From the NCBI RefSeq assembly GCF_002252635.1, contig NZ_NQKX01000004.1, positions 62,001-126,000 on the forward strand: DNA of 64,000 nucleotides, in the 5' to 3' direction. The notes beneath the pieces were generated by a model. The model was not told where the DNA came from. It saw only the letters and a list, made by a program, of their open reading frames with translations, and did not search any database. The translations under genes and the position numbers were made by a program. This document shows, piece by piece, positions 54,869 through 62,428 of the stretch. Within the stretch, counting starts at the first letter, position 1. Every line of letters starts with the position of its first letter. Source of the stretch: Synechococcus sp. MW101C3. Its GTDB lineage: Bacteria > Cyanobacteriota > Cyanobacteriia > PCC-6307 > Cyanobiaceae.

Positions 54869-56317
54869 ATGGCCTCGTTTCTCGCCACTTACACCACCAG
54901 CCGAGGGAACACCAAGGAGCTTCGCGTCAGCGCAGTGGATCTGGCAACCGCACGGCGTGACCTGAGGAAGCGCGGCATCCTCCCGACCACCCTCCAGGCT
55001 GTGGGCAGCTCCAGCCCATCTCCGCTCGCAAAGGCAAAGACTCGATCAACACCAACAGTCCAGTTCATCGCCACCTATAGCGGTAGAGATGGCAAGCCCA
55101 AGAAACTAAAACTGGCCGCAGTCGATATGACAGCAGCGCGCAGTGAGTTGAGGCGTCGCGGGATCACAGCAACCAAGCTTGTCCAGGATTTCGCAAGAGC
55201 GGCTAGCCAGGGAGGCGAGAAACAGCAGGACGGCAGCTTGCTGAACAAGGAAATCAACCTAGGGCCGCTGTTTGAACAGTCACCCGGAGTCAAGGACAAG
55301 GCCCTGTTCGCTAGCAAGCTCGCGGCCTTGGTGGATTCCGGCGTTCCGATTGTGCGCAGCCTGACTCTGCTCGCTGCTCAGCAGAAGAATCCAATCTTCA
55401 AGCGCGCTCTACAGGCCATCAGTGTCGAAGTCAGTCAGGGTGAAACCCTGGGCAGCTCCATGCGCAAATGGCCAAAGGTGTTCGATCGTTTGAGCATTGC
55501 CTTGATCGAAGCGGGTGAGGTCGGGGGTGTGCTTGATGAATCACTGAAGCGATTGTCACTCTTGCTTGAGCAGACCTCCAGACTCCAGAACCAGGTGAAG
55601 GGGGCCCTGGGATACCCAGTTGCGGTGCTGGTGATCGCTATAGCTGTTTTTCTGGGGATGACTATCTTCTTAATCCCAACATTTGCGGGCATCTTCGATC
55701 AGCTGGGTGCCGATTTACCGCCATTCACCCAATTCATGGTGGACCTCAGCGCTTTACTGCGCTCGCCTTTCTCGATTTACTTGACGGGAATCATCATTCT
55801 TGCTGTCATCCTTTTTAGCAAATACTACACAACTCCGCTAGGTAGACGGCAAGTAGATGCAGCCATTCTGAAGATTCCCCTGTTTGGTGATCTCATCCAA
55901 AAAACGTCAACGGCGCAATTTTGCCGCACCTTCAGCTCCCTCAGCCGTGCCGGAGTTCCCATCCTCCAGTCACTTGAAATCGTGCGCGACACCGTGGGGA
56001 ACAGCATTCTCTCTGACGCTATTGACAATTGCCGCGGGGAGCTTCAGAACGGCGTCCTGCTGAGTACCGCCCTCTCCCGCAAGCGCGTCTTCCCCGAAAT
56101 GGCGTTGAGCATGCTGGTGGTGGGAGAAGAAACTGGTGAGATGGATTCCATGCTCGCCAAAGTAGCTGACTTCTATGAAGATGAGGTTTCAGCTGCGGTA
56201 AAAGCGCTCACCTCCCTACTAGAGCCCGCCATGATCGTGCTCGTTGGCATCATCGTGGCTTCGATTCTGCTGGCCATGTATCTGCCAATGTTCTCCATTT
56301 TTGAAAAGATCAGATAG
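54869..56317 (+). CDS. pilC: Type IV pilus inner-membrane platform protein PilC (GspF family)
   Basis: Platform protein on which PilB and PilT act. The 482-residue protein has two GspF domains: the first (about 150-265) begins LFASKLAALVDSGVPIVRSL, the second (about 345-465) begins FCRTFSSLSRAGVPILQSL. There are three membrane segments (about 245-275, 290-320, 450-475). The N-terminus carries two copies of a small module (ATYTTSRGNTKELRVSAVDL and ATYSGRDGKPKKLKLAAVDM), each about 45 residues, instead of one. Codon use is visibly less GC-rich than its neighbours. Confidence 0.92.
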   Translation: MASFLATYTTSRGNTKELRVSAVDLATARRDLRKRGILPTTLQAVGSSSPSPLAKAKTRSTPTVQFIATYSGRDGKPKKLKLAAVDMTAARSELRRRGITATKLVQDFARAASQGGEKQQDGSLLNKEINLGPLFEQSPGVKDKALFASKLAALVDSGVPIVRSLTLLAAQQKNPIFKRALQAISVEVSQGETLGSSMRKWPKVFDRLSIALIEAGEVGGVLDESLKRLSLLLEQTSRLQNQVKGALGYPVAVLVIAIAVFLGMTIFLIPTFAGIFDQLGADLPPFTQFMVDLSALLRSPFSIYLTGIIILAVILFSKYYTTPLGRRQVDAAILKIPLFGDLIQKTSTAQFCRTFSSLSRAGVPILQSLEIVRDTVGNSILSDAIDNCRGELQNGVLLSTALSRKRVFPEMALSMLVVGEETGEMDSMLAKVADFYEDEVSAAVKALTSLLEPAMIVLVGIIVASILLAMYLPMFSIFEKIR

Positions 56318-56436
56318 ATCATTACAAGAGGAAGATCAGCCGTTGGCCATAGGGGTGGGCAAGCTGATTGCAGGCTCTCTCAATGTTTCTCATTCAGAAG
56401 AAGTGGCCCTAGCCAGGAACGCTGGATGATCAACGC

Positions 56437-57702
56437 CTAGTTCGCAGCTGTCGCAAGCTTCGCCTGCTGGGCGATCGCCTGTCCCGCCAGCCAACCGGAT
56501 GTCCAGCAGTGCTGGAAGTTGAAACCGCCGGTCACCCCATCCACATCCAGCAGTTCGCCGGCAAGGAACAGGCCTGGCTGCTTACGGCTCTCCATCGTGG
56601 CCAGGTTCACCTCGCCCAGGGCCACTCCGCCTGCGGTGACGAACTCTTCACCGAACGGGCCCCGGCCACTGACCGCATACCGACTGGCCCGCAGCCCCTC
56701 CAGCAGCCGGCGCTGGTCGGCCTTGCCGAAATCCGCCCAGCGCTTCTGCCCGTCCACCCCATGCCGCTCAAGCAGATGCAGCCACAGGCGCCGGCTCAAC
56801 TCCGGCCAGGGTCTGCAGGCCGCCAGCTGCCGGCGGGGCTGGTCCCGGCGGCAGGCCGCCAGCAGCGCCTCCACATCCGCGGCGGAGCGGCCTCCGCACC
56901 AGTTCACCGTCAAGCTGGCCTGGTAGCGATGGTCCTTGAGGGCACGGGCCGCAAAGGCGGTGAGGCGCAGGGTGGCAGGGCCGCTGAGCCCCCAGTGCGT
57001 GAGCAGCACGATGCCGCCCTGGCGAAAGCGTTCCCCTCCCGGCACGTCCAGCTCCAGTTCCACCGGATCCATCACCACGCCACTGAGCGCCGCCAGGGGA
57101 TTGGCCTCCAGCGCGAGGGTGAACAGCGAGGGCACCGGGGGCACCAATTGATGGCCAAGCCCGGCGGCCAGCTGGCGTCCGCTGGGGTGGCCGCCGGTGG
57201 CCAGCAGCAACCTCTGGCACCGCAAGGGCTGCTCGCGGTGGCGCACCTGCAGGGCGAAGCCGCCCGCCGCTGAGGCCTCAGCCCCCCGCAGCGCGGCGCC
57301 ACGCCAGACCGTGACACCGGCCGCCGCCGCCGCCGTTTCCAGGGTTCTGACCACGGAGCTGGAGCGGTTGCTGCGGGGAAACAGCCGCCCATCGGGCTCC
57401 TCCACCAGCTCAAGGCCATGGTCTGAGAACCAGCGCAGCGTGTCACCGGTGGCGAAGCGGCTGAAGGGCCCCAGCAGCGCCCGCGCCCCGCGGGGGTAGT
57501 GACCCACCAGGGCGCGCGGATCCCAGCAGGCATGGGTGACATTGCAGCGGCCGCCGCCGCTGATCAGCACCTTGCCGAGGGGTTGATCGGTGGCCTCCAG
57601 CAGCAGCACCCCCACCAGTCCGGCCTCCGCGGCCGTGATCGCGGCCATGTAGCCGGCCGGGCCACCACCGGCCACCACCAGGGGGCACTCAGAAGGCAGC
57701 AT
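56437..57702 (-). CDS. BaiN/HI0933-type NAD(P)/FAD-dependent oxidoreductase
   Basis: A 421-residue flavoprotein of the HI0933/BaiN group. It has the FAD-binding VAGGGPAGYMAAITAAEAG near the N-terminus, the family signature LISGGGRCNVTHA, a second lobe and the C-terminal PGLFLAGELLDVDGVTGGFNFQHCWTSGWLAG that closes the FAD site. Its substrate in cyanobacteria is unknown. ATG 57702 was chosen; the upstream frame is the shadow of dus. The starts of this gene and of dus are 6 bases apart on opposite strands. Confidence 0.9.
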   Translation of the reverse strand: MLPSECPLVVAGGGPAGYMAAITAAEAGLVGVLLLEATDQPLGKVLISGGGRCNVTHACWDPRALVGHYPRGARALLGPFSRFATGDTLRWFSDHGLELVEEPDGRLFPRSNRSSSVVRTLETAAAAAGVTVWRGAALRGAEASAAGGFALQVRHREQPLRCQRLLLATGGHPSGRQLAAGLGHQLVPPVPSLFTLALEANPLAALSGVVMDPVELELDVPGGERFRQGGIVLLTHWGLSGPATLRLTAFAARALKDHRYQASLTVNWCGGRSAADVEALLAACRRDQPRRQLAACRPWPELSRRLWLHLLERHGVDGQKRWADFGKADQRRLLEGLRASRYAVSGRGPFGEEFVTAGGVALGEVNLATMESRKQPGLFLAGELLDVDGVTGGFNFQHCWTSGWLAGQAIAQQAKLATAAN

Positions 57703-57708
57703 GGGGAG

Positions 57709-58719
57709 ATGGCAGAGGGTGAGTTGCAGGTGGGGCGGAAGCTGCCCGCGCACCGGTTCAGTGTGGCGCCGATGATGGACTGCACCGACCGGCACTTCCG
57801 GGTGCTGATGCGGCAGATCACCCGCTGCAGCCTGCTCTACACCGAGATGGTGGTCGCCCAGGCGCTCCACCATGGCCGGCGGGAACGGCTGCTGGATTTC
57901 GACCCCAGCGAAAAGCCGCTGGCCCTGCAGGTGGGCGGGGATGACCCCACGCTGCTGGCGGAGGCCGCCGGCCTGGCCGCCGCCTGGGGCTACGACGAGA
58001 TCAATCTGAATGTGGGCTGCCCCAGCGAGAAGGTGCAGAAAGGCCGCTTCGGGGCCTGTCTGATGGCGGACCCTGAGCAGGTGGCCCGTTGTGTGGAGGC
58101 GATGGCCGCGGCCAGCCCCTTGCCCGTCACGGTGAAGCACCGGATCGGCATCGATGAGCGCGACAGCTACGCGGAGCTGCTGGCCTTTGTGGAGCAGCTG
58201 GCCGGGGCCGGCGCCGCCCGGTTTTCCGTGCATGCCCGCAAGGCCTGGCTGACGGGGCTCGACCCCAAGCAGAACCGCACCGTGCCGCCCCTGCGCTACG
58301 ACCGGGTGCACCAGCTCAAGCAGGAACGGCCCGACCTGACGATCGAGCTCAATGGAGGGCTGCAGGATCTGGAGGCATGCCGGCCCCACCTCCAGCACCT
58401 CGACGGCGTGATGGTGGGGCGGGCGGCCTATGAGCATCCGCTGCGCTGGACCAGGGTCGACGCGGACCTGTTTGCCGACGGCACAGCGCCGATCGCCACG
58501 TCCTCAAGCGTGGTGCGCGGTCTGGTTCCCTACGCAGAGCGGTGGTGCACCGGCGGTGGCCGCCTGTGGCCGATCGCCCGGCACCTGGTGCACCTGGTGG
58601 AGGGCGTTCCAGGAGCCAGGCACTGGCGCCGGCGGCTGGGGGAAGCCGCCGGCCAGGCCACTGCCGGGGCCGAGGTGCTGGAGCAGGCCTGCCGTGAACT
58701 GGAGGATCAGGGGCTCTGA
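57709..58719 (+). CDS. dus: tRNA-dihydrouridine synthase (DusA type)
   Basis: Reduces uridines in the D-loop of tRNA with FMN. The 336-residue protein has RFSVAPMMDCTDRHFRVL, EMVVAQALHHG, LNVGCPSEKVQKGRFG with the catalytic cysteine, VKHRIGID and HARKAWLTGLDPKQNR, all diagnostic of DusA. The start ATG 57709 leaves almost no upstream leader because the divergent gene starts 6 bases away. Its promoter must overlap that gene's coding sequence. Confidence 0.92.
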   Translation: MAEGELQVGRKLPAHRFSVAPMMDCTDRHFRVLMRQITRCSLLYTEMVVAQALHHGRRERLLDFDPSEKPLALQVGGDDPTLLAEAAGLAAAWGYDEINLNVGCPSEKVQKGRFGACLMADPEQVARCVEAMAAASPLPVTVKHRIGIDERDSYAELLAFVEQLAGAGAARFSVHARKAWLTGLDPKQNRTVPPLRYDRVHQLKQERPDLTIELNGGLQDLEACRPHLQHLDGVMVGRAAYEHPLRWTRVDADLFADGTAPIATSSSVVRGLVPYAERWCTGGGRLWPIARHLVHLVEGVPGARHWRRRLGEAAGQATAGAEVLEQACRELEDQGL

Positions 58720-58825
58720 GGGCTCCTGTCTCCCCGACGGTCCGGAGTGAGGCGTTGCAGTTCCAGGGGCTGAGGCTCCAGGCGCTGCGCTATCGCGCGC
58801 TGGGGTTCAGGCAGGGCACGGGCGC

Positions 58826-59263
58826 TTATTGAAAGCGGCTGCGATCTTCCCAGCCACGGCTGCCACGCTCTGAAGCGCCACGGTCGGAGCTGCCGCGGTC
58901 GGAGGAACCCCGGTCAGAGCCGCCCCGATCGCCGTAGCCCCCCCCTCCATAGCCGCCACCGCCATATCCACCACCACCACCGCCACCGGCATAGCCGCCG
59001 CTGCGACGCGGCCCGCCGCTGCCGCGGGGCTCGGCCTTGTTGATGCGCAACGGGCGGCCCATGAGCTCCACGTTCTGCAGGCCGTCGATGGCCTTGCTTT
59101 CCGTGGCCTCATCAGCCATCTCCACAAAGGCAAAGCCGCGTTTACGTCCTGTGTCCCGCTCGAGGGGGAGAGAACAGCTCACGACTTCGCCGAAAGGCGC
59201 AAACAATTCAGCCACATCTTCCTGCTCAGCGCGGAAGGGGAGGTTGCCGACGAAAATGCTCAC
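58826..59263 (-). CDS. Glycine-rich RRM RNA-binding protein (Rbp type)
   Basis: A 145-residue protein: one RRM (about 1-80) with RNP2 IFVGNLP and RNP1 RKRGFAFVEM, then a glycine-rich tail (GGYGGGGYGG repeats) and a run of DRGSS repeats (about 112-135). This is the cyanobacterial Rbp family, in which several members respond to cold. It is GTG-started (59263). Tails of this kind are expected to be disordered and to bind RNA non-specifically. The tail is encoded by near-identical 15-bp units and may vary in length between strains (inference). Confidence 0.9.
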   Translation of the reverse strand: MSIFVGNLPFRAEQEDVAELFAPFGEVVSCSLPLERDTGRKRGFAFVEMADEATESKAIDGLQNVELMGRPLRINKAEPRGSGGPRRSGGYAGGGGGGGYGGGGYGGGGYGDRGGSDRGSSDRGSSDRGASERGSRGWEDRSRFQ

Positions 59264-59378
59264 TGACCGTAGAAACCGATTGGACCGAGAACAGGGGCCT
59301 TGATGGCATCAACCTCGACGGCCTCGGAAAGAACCCATCGGAGGTGACAGCCCAACCCTAGGACCGCCATTCTCTGCT

Positions 59379-60827
59379 TCAAGGGTTTTCCGCTGGAATC
59401 GGATCGAGCCGCTGGCGCATCAGGGCGAGTTGTTCACGCACCCGATCGAAGCCCGTGCCCCCTTCGCTGCGACGTGCGCGCACCACCTGCCGCGGCTCGA
59501 TCGCGGCATACACATCCGCCTCAAAGGCGGGATGCAACGCCTGCCAGCGCTCCAGCGGCAGCTCTCGCAGCAGCAGGCCTTCCGCAAGGCAGCGCTTCAC
59601 CAACCCGCCCACCAGCTGGTAAGCCTCGCGGAAGGGAACATCGCGAGCCACCAGATAGTCGGCCACATCGGTGGCGTTGGAAAAATCAGCGGCCACTGCC
59701 TGCTCCAGGCGCTCCGGGCGAAACCGGATGCCTTCCTCCAGCAGGATCGCCATCGCCTCGAGGCAGTCTTCGGTGGTGCGCACCACATCGAAGAGCGCTT
59801 CCTTGTCTTCCTGAAAGTCTTTGTTGTAGGCCAGGGGCAATCCTTTGATCATCGTGAGCAGGGCCTGAAGATGGCCGAACACGCGGCCCGCCTTGCCCCG
59901 CACCAGTTCCGGTACATCCGGATTCTTCTTCTGAGGCATGAGGCTGCTGCCGGTGGCACAGCGGTCGGTGAGGGCCACGAAGCCGAATTCCTCGCTGGCC
60001 CAGAGAATCACCTCCTCCGCCAGGCGGCTGAGGTGGGCCAGGATCAGGCTGGCCGCCGCACTGAATTCCACGGCGAAGTCGCGGTCGCTGACGGCATCGA
60101 GGCTGTTGGCATAGATCGCCTCAAAGCCCAGCTCTGCGGCCGTCTGGCGGCGATCGATCGGCACGGGGGTGCCCGCCAGGGCCGCCGCCCCCAGCGGGCA
60201 GATGTTCACTCGACGCCGCACATCTCCCAGGCGTTGCCGGTCACGCGCCGCCATCTCCACGTAGGCGAGCAGATGGTGAGCGAGGGAGAGCGGCTGGGCC
60301 CGCTGCAGGTGGGTGTAGCCGGGGATGAGCGTGTCAACGTGCTGCTCCGCCTGGGCCAGCAGCGCATGCTGGAACCGCAGCAGAGCCAGATCGAGCCCGT
60401 CGATCTTCTGCCGCAACCAGAGCCGCAGATCGGTGCCCACTTGATCGTTGCGGCTGCGGCCGGTGTGCAGCTTCTTGCCGAGCGGACCGATCAGGGCGAT
60501 CAGCCGGCGCTCGACGGCGAAGTGGACATCCTCCGCCTCCAGGCCGGGATTGAAGCCGCCCGCGGCCGCTTCCGCCCGCACCAGTTCCAACCCCTCGATC
60601 AGCCGCTCCGCCTCCGCCGTGGTGATCACGCCGCAGCGACCGAGCATGCGGGCATGGGCCACCGAACCGTCCAGATCCTGCGGCAGCAGCGCGATATCAA
60701 AGCCGATCGAGGCATTGAAGCGCTCGATCGACGGGTGCAGGCCCTCCTCGAAACGGTCGCTCCAGCTGCCGTCGGCACCGCCGGACACCCCCCGACCGCG
60801 CGCTGAAGGGGAAGACTCTGTGGCCAT
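59379..60827 (-). CDS. argH: Argininosuccinate lyase
   Basis: Last step of arginine synthesis, splitting argininosuccinate into arginine and fumarate. The 482-residue protein of the fumarase/aspartase superfamily has [26 protein letters not shown] and the signature [12 protein letters not shown] with the catalytic serine loop. The N-terminal ~20 residues are non-conserved. The gene lies between the RRM gene (115 bases) and the phosphatase gene (52 bases), all on the minus strand. Confidence 0.97.
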   Translation of the reverse strand: MATESSPSARGRGVSGGADGSWSDRFEEGLHPSIERFNASIGFDIALLPQDLDGSVAHARMLGRCGVITTAEAERLIEGLELVRAEAAAGGFNPGLEAEDVHFAVERRLIALIGPLGKKLHTGRSRNDQVGTDLRLWLRQKIDGLDLALLRFQHALLAQAEQHVDTLIPGYTHLQRAQPLSLAHHLLAYVEMAARDRQRLGDVRRRVNICPLGAAALAGTPVPIDRRQTAAELGFEAIYANSLDAVSDRDFAVEFSAAASLILAHLSRLAEEVILWASEEFGFVALTDRCATGSSLMPQKKNPDVPELVRGKAGRVFGHLQALLTMIKGLPLAYNKDFQEDKEALFDVVRTTEDCLEAMAILLEEGIRFRPERLEQAVAADFSNATDVADYLVARDVPFREAYQLVGGLVKRCLAEGLLLRELPLERWQALHPAFEADVYAAIEPRQVVRARRSEGGTGFDRVREQLALMRQRLDPIPAENP

Positions 60828-60879
60828 GTCCGCCGAGGCTTGTCGTCAGGCAAAGCTTTGCACCCGGCGGCCAGGGGCT

Positions 60880-62283
60880 TCAGCCCGGCAGTGCCGGCAG
60901 CATCACCTCATCGCGCACCTTCAGCACCACCATCGAGGCGTCGTCCTGGAGCTGACGATCGGAGCCCACAAAACGATCCAGACGGGTGAACAGCTGATCG
61001 AGAATCCCCTGCGCTCCCAACCCGGAGCGGCAGGAGCGATCGAAGGCCCGCATCAGCCGGGTTTCATCGAAACGTTCATTGCCGACTCCCGCCGCCTCGG
61101 TAACGCCATCGGTGTAATACAGGAGCACGTCGCCCGGCTCCAGCACCAGGCGCTCGCAGCCGTATTCGGCCTCGGGCTGCAGGCCGATCAGCAGGCCAGG
61201 GGCATCGAGGCGTTCGAGCGTGTGGCCCTGGCGGCGCCAGATCAGCGGCGGGTTGTGCGCCGCATTGGCGTAGCGCAGCACGTGGGTGCGCGGGTCGTAG
61301 TCGGAATAGAAGAGCGTCACGAACCGGTGCGAATGGGCCAGGTCTTCCTGCGCCAGCTGGTTGAGATCCCGCAGGATCCGGTCCGGCGCGTGGCCGCTCA
61401 GCACCTCCGACCGCAGCATGCCCCTCAGCAGGGTCATCAGCAGGCCGGCCGGGATCCCCTTGCCCATCACATCGCCCATCACCAGCGCCCAGCGCTCGGT
61501 TTCACGGCGCCGTCCCACCAGCTCGGGGCGGGTGGGGATGAAGTCGTAGTAGTCGCCGCCGACGCGGAAGGCCGGCCGGCAGCGGGCTGCCAGGTCCACC
61601 CCTTCGATCACGGGGCACTGATCGGGCAGCAGCTGGGACTGGATCTCGGCGCCGGTGCTGAGCTGGCGATCAAGGCGCTCATGCAGGCGCATGTCCTCCT
61701 GCAGCACCTCGTTTTCAATCGCGACGCCGGTGAGATCGGCCACCAGCTGCACATGGCGCCGGTGCACATCGCTCCAGCTGGGCCCATCGCCCTGACTGGA
61801 GCCGAACACATAAAGCCGGCCGCGCTGATGGTTGCGGGCCACCACCGAAGTGCCGAACATCGGCACCTGGCCCAGCAGGCGGCGCATCTCCAGATCCAGC
61901 TGGGCCACCACCGCGTCATCGCCGGCGCCGGCGGCCAGATCCTGATCGCTGAGCCCGGCCAGATGGCTCACCAGATGCCGGCAGCGCTCCGGTGGCGAGG
62001 CATGCAGTTGCTCGCGCCAGAGGCGGCCATCGGCGTGAAACACCACCAACAGGCTGCCCTCCGCCTCCACCAGCCGGGAGCAGACCAGGGGCACCAGCTC
62101 CAGAAAGCGGTTGAAATTGGTGAAACTGCGCAGGGCAAAAGCCAGCGACGCCAGCAGCTCCTGGTTGCGCCGCTGCTCCCGGCTGAGGCTGTCGAGCAGC
62201 TGCCTCAGCGAAGCGGATGCCGACAGGGTGCCATGGGCCCGCGGAGGGGGCGGAGGCACACGGGAGGGCGGCGTACTGCTCAC
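60880..62283 (-). CDS. GAF-like plus PP2C/SpoIIE-type serine phosphatase
   Basis: A 467-residue RsbU-like protein phosphatase. The N-terminal region (about 1-40) is proline-rich and leads into a helix. A GAF-like sensor domain follows (about 45-210), then a linking helix, and the SpoIIE/PP2C domain from about 225: GGDYYDF, ALVMGDVMGKGIPAG, YANAAHNPPLIW, LYYTDGVTEA and the final DDASMVVLKV, which supply the metal-binding aspartates. Such proteins dephosphorylate anti-sigma antagonists. No antagonist or kinase gene lies next to it, so the target is unknown. Confidence 0.9.
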   Translation of the reverse strand: MSSTPPSRVPPPPPRAHGTLSASASLRQLLDSLSREQRRNQELLASLAFALRSFTNFNRFLELVPLVCSRLVEAEGSLLVVFHADGRLWREQLHASPPERCRHLVSHLAGLSDQDLAAGAGDDAVVAQLDLEMRRLLGQVPMFGTSVVARNHQRGRLYVFGSSQGDGPSWSDVHRRHVQLVADLTGVAIENEVLQEDMRLHERLDRQLSTGAEIQSQLLPDQCPVIEGVDLAARCRPAFRVGGDYYDFIPTRPELVGRRRETERWALVMGDVMGKGIPAGLLMTLLRGMLRSEVLSGHAPDRILRDLNQLAQEDLAHSHRFVTLFYSDYDPRTHVLRYANAAHNPPLIWRRQGHTLERLDAPGLLIGLQPEAEYGCERLVLEPGDVLLYYTDGVTEAAGVGNERFDETRLMRAFDRSCRSGLGAQGILDQLFTRLDRFVGSDRQLQDDASMVVLKVRDEVMLPALPG

Positions 62284-62428
62284 GGGAGCGGCCGGGGGAA
62301 CGAAGAGTAGCAGTGGTGCGCGTTAATCGCTGAGCGCTCGTGATGCGTCTAACCGGGTGGCTGGCATCACCGGTTGAAGCGCAGAGAAGCCGCCCCCGAG
62401 CGGAGGGGCAGTCACCGCCACCTCCGGC

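Noticed and set aside
60448-62310. Plus-strand open frame of 620 codons over argH and the phosphatase
   Set aside because: Shadow of two clear minus-strand genes; histidine- and glutamine-rich nonsense-like translation.
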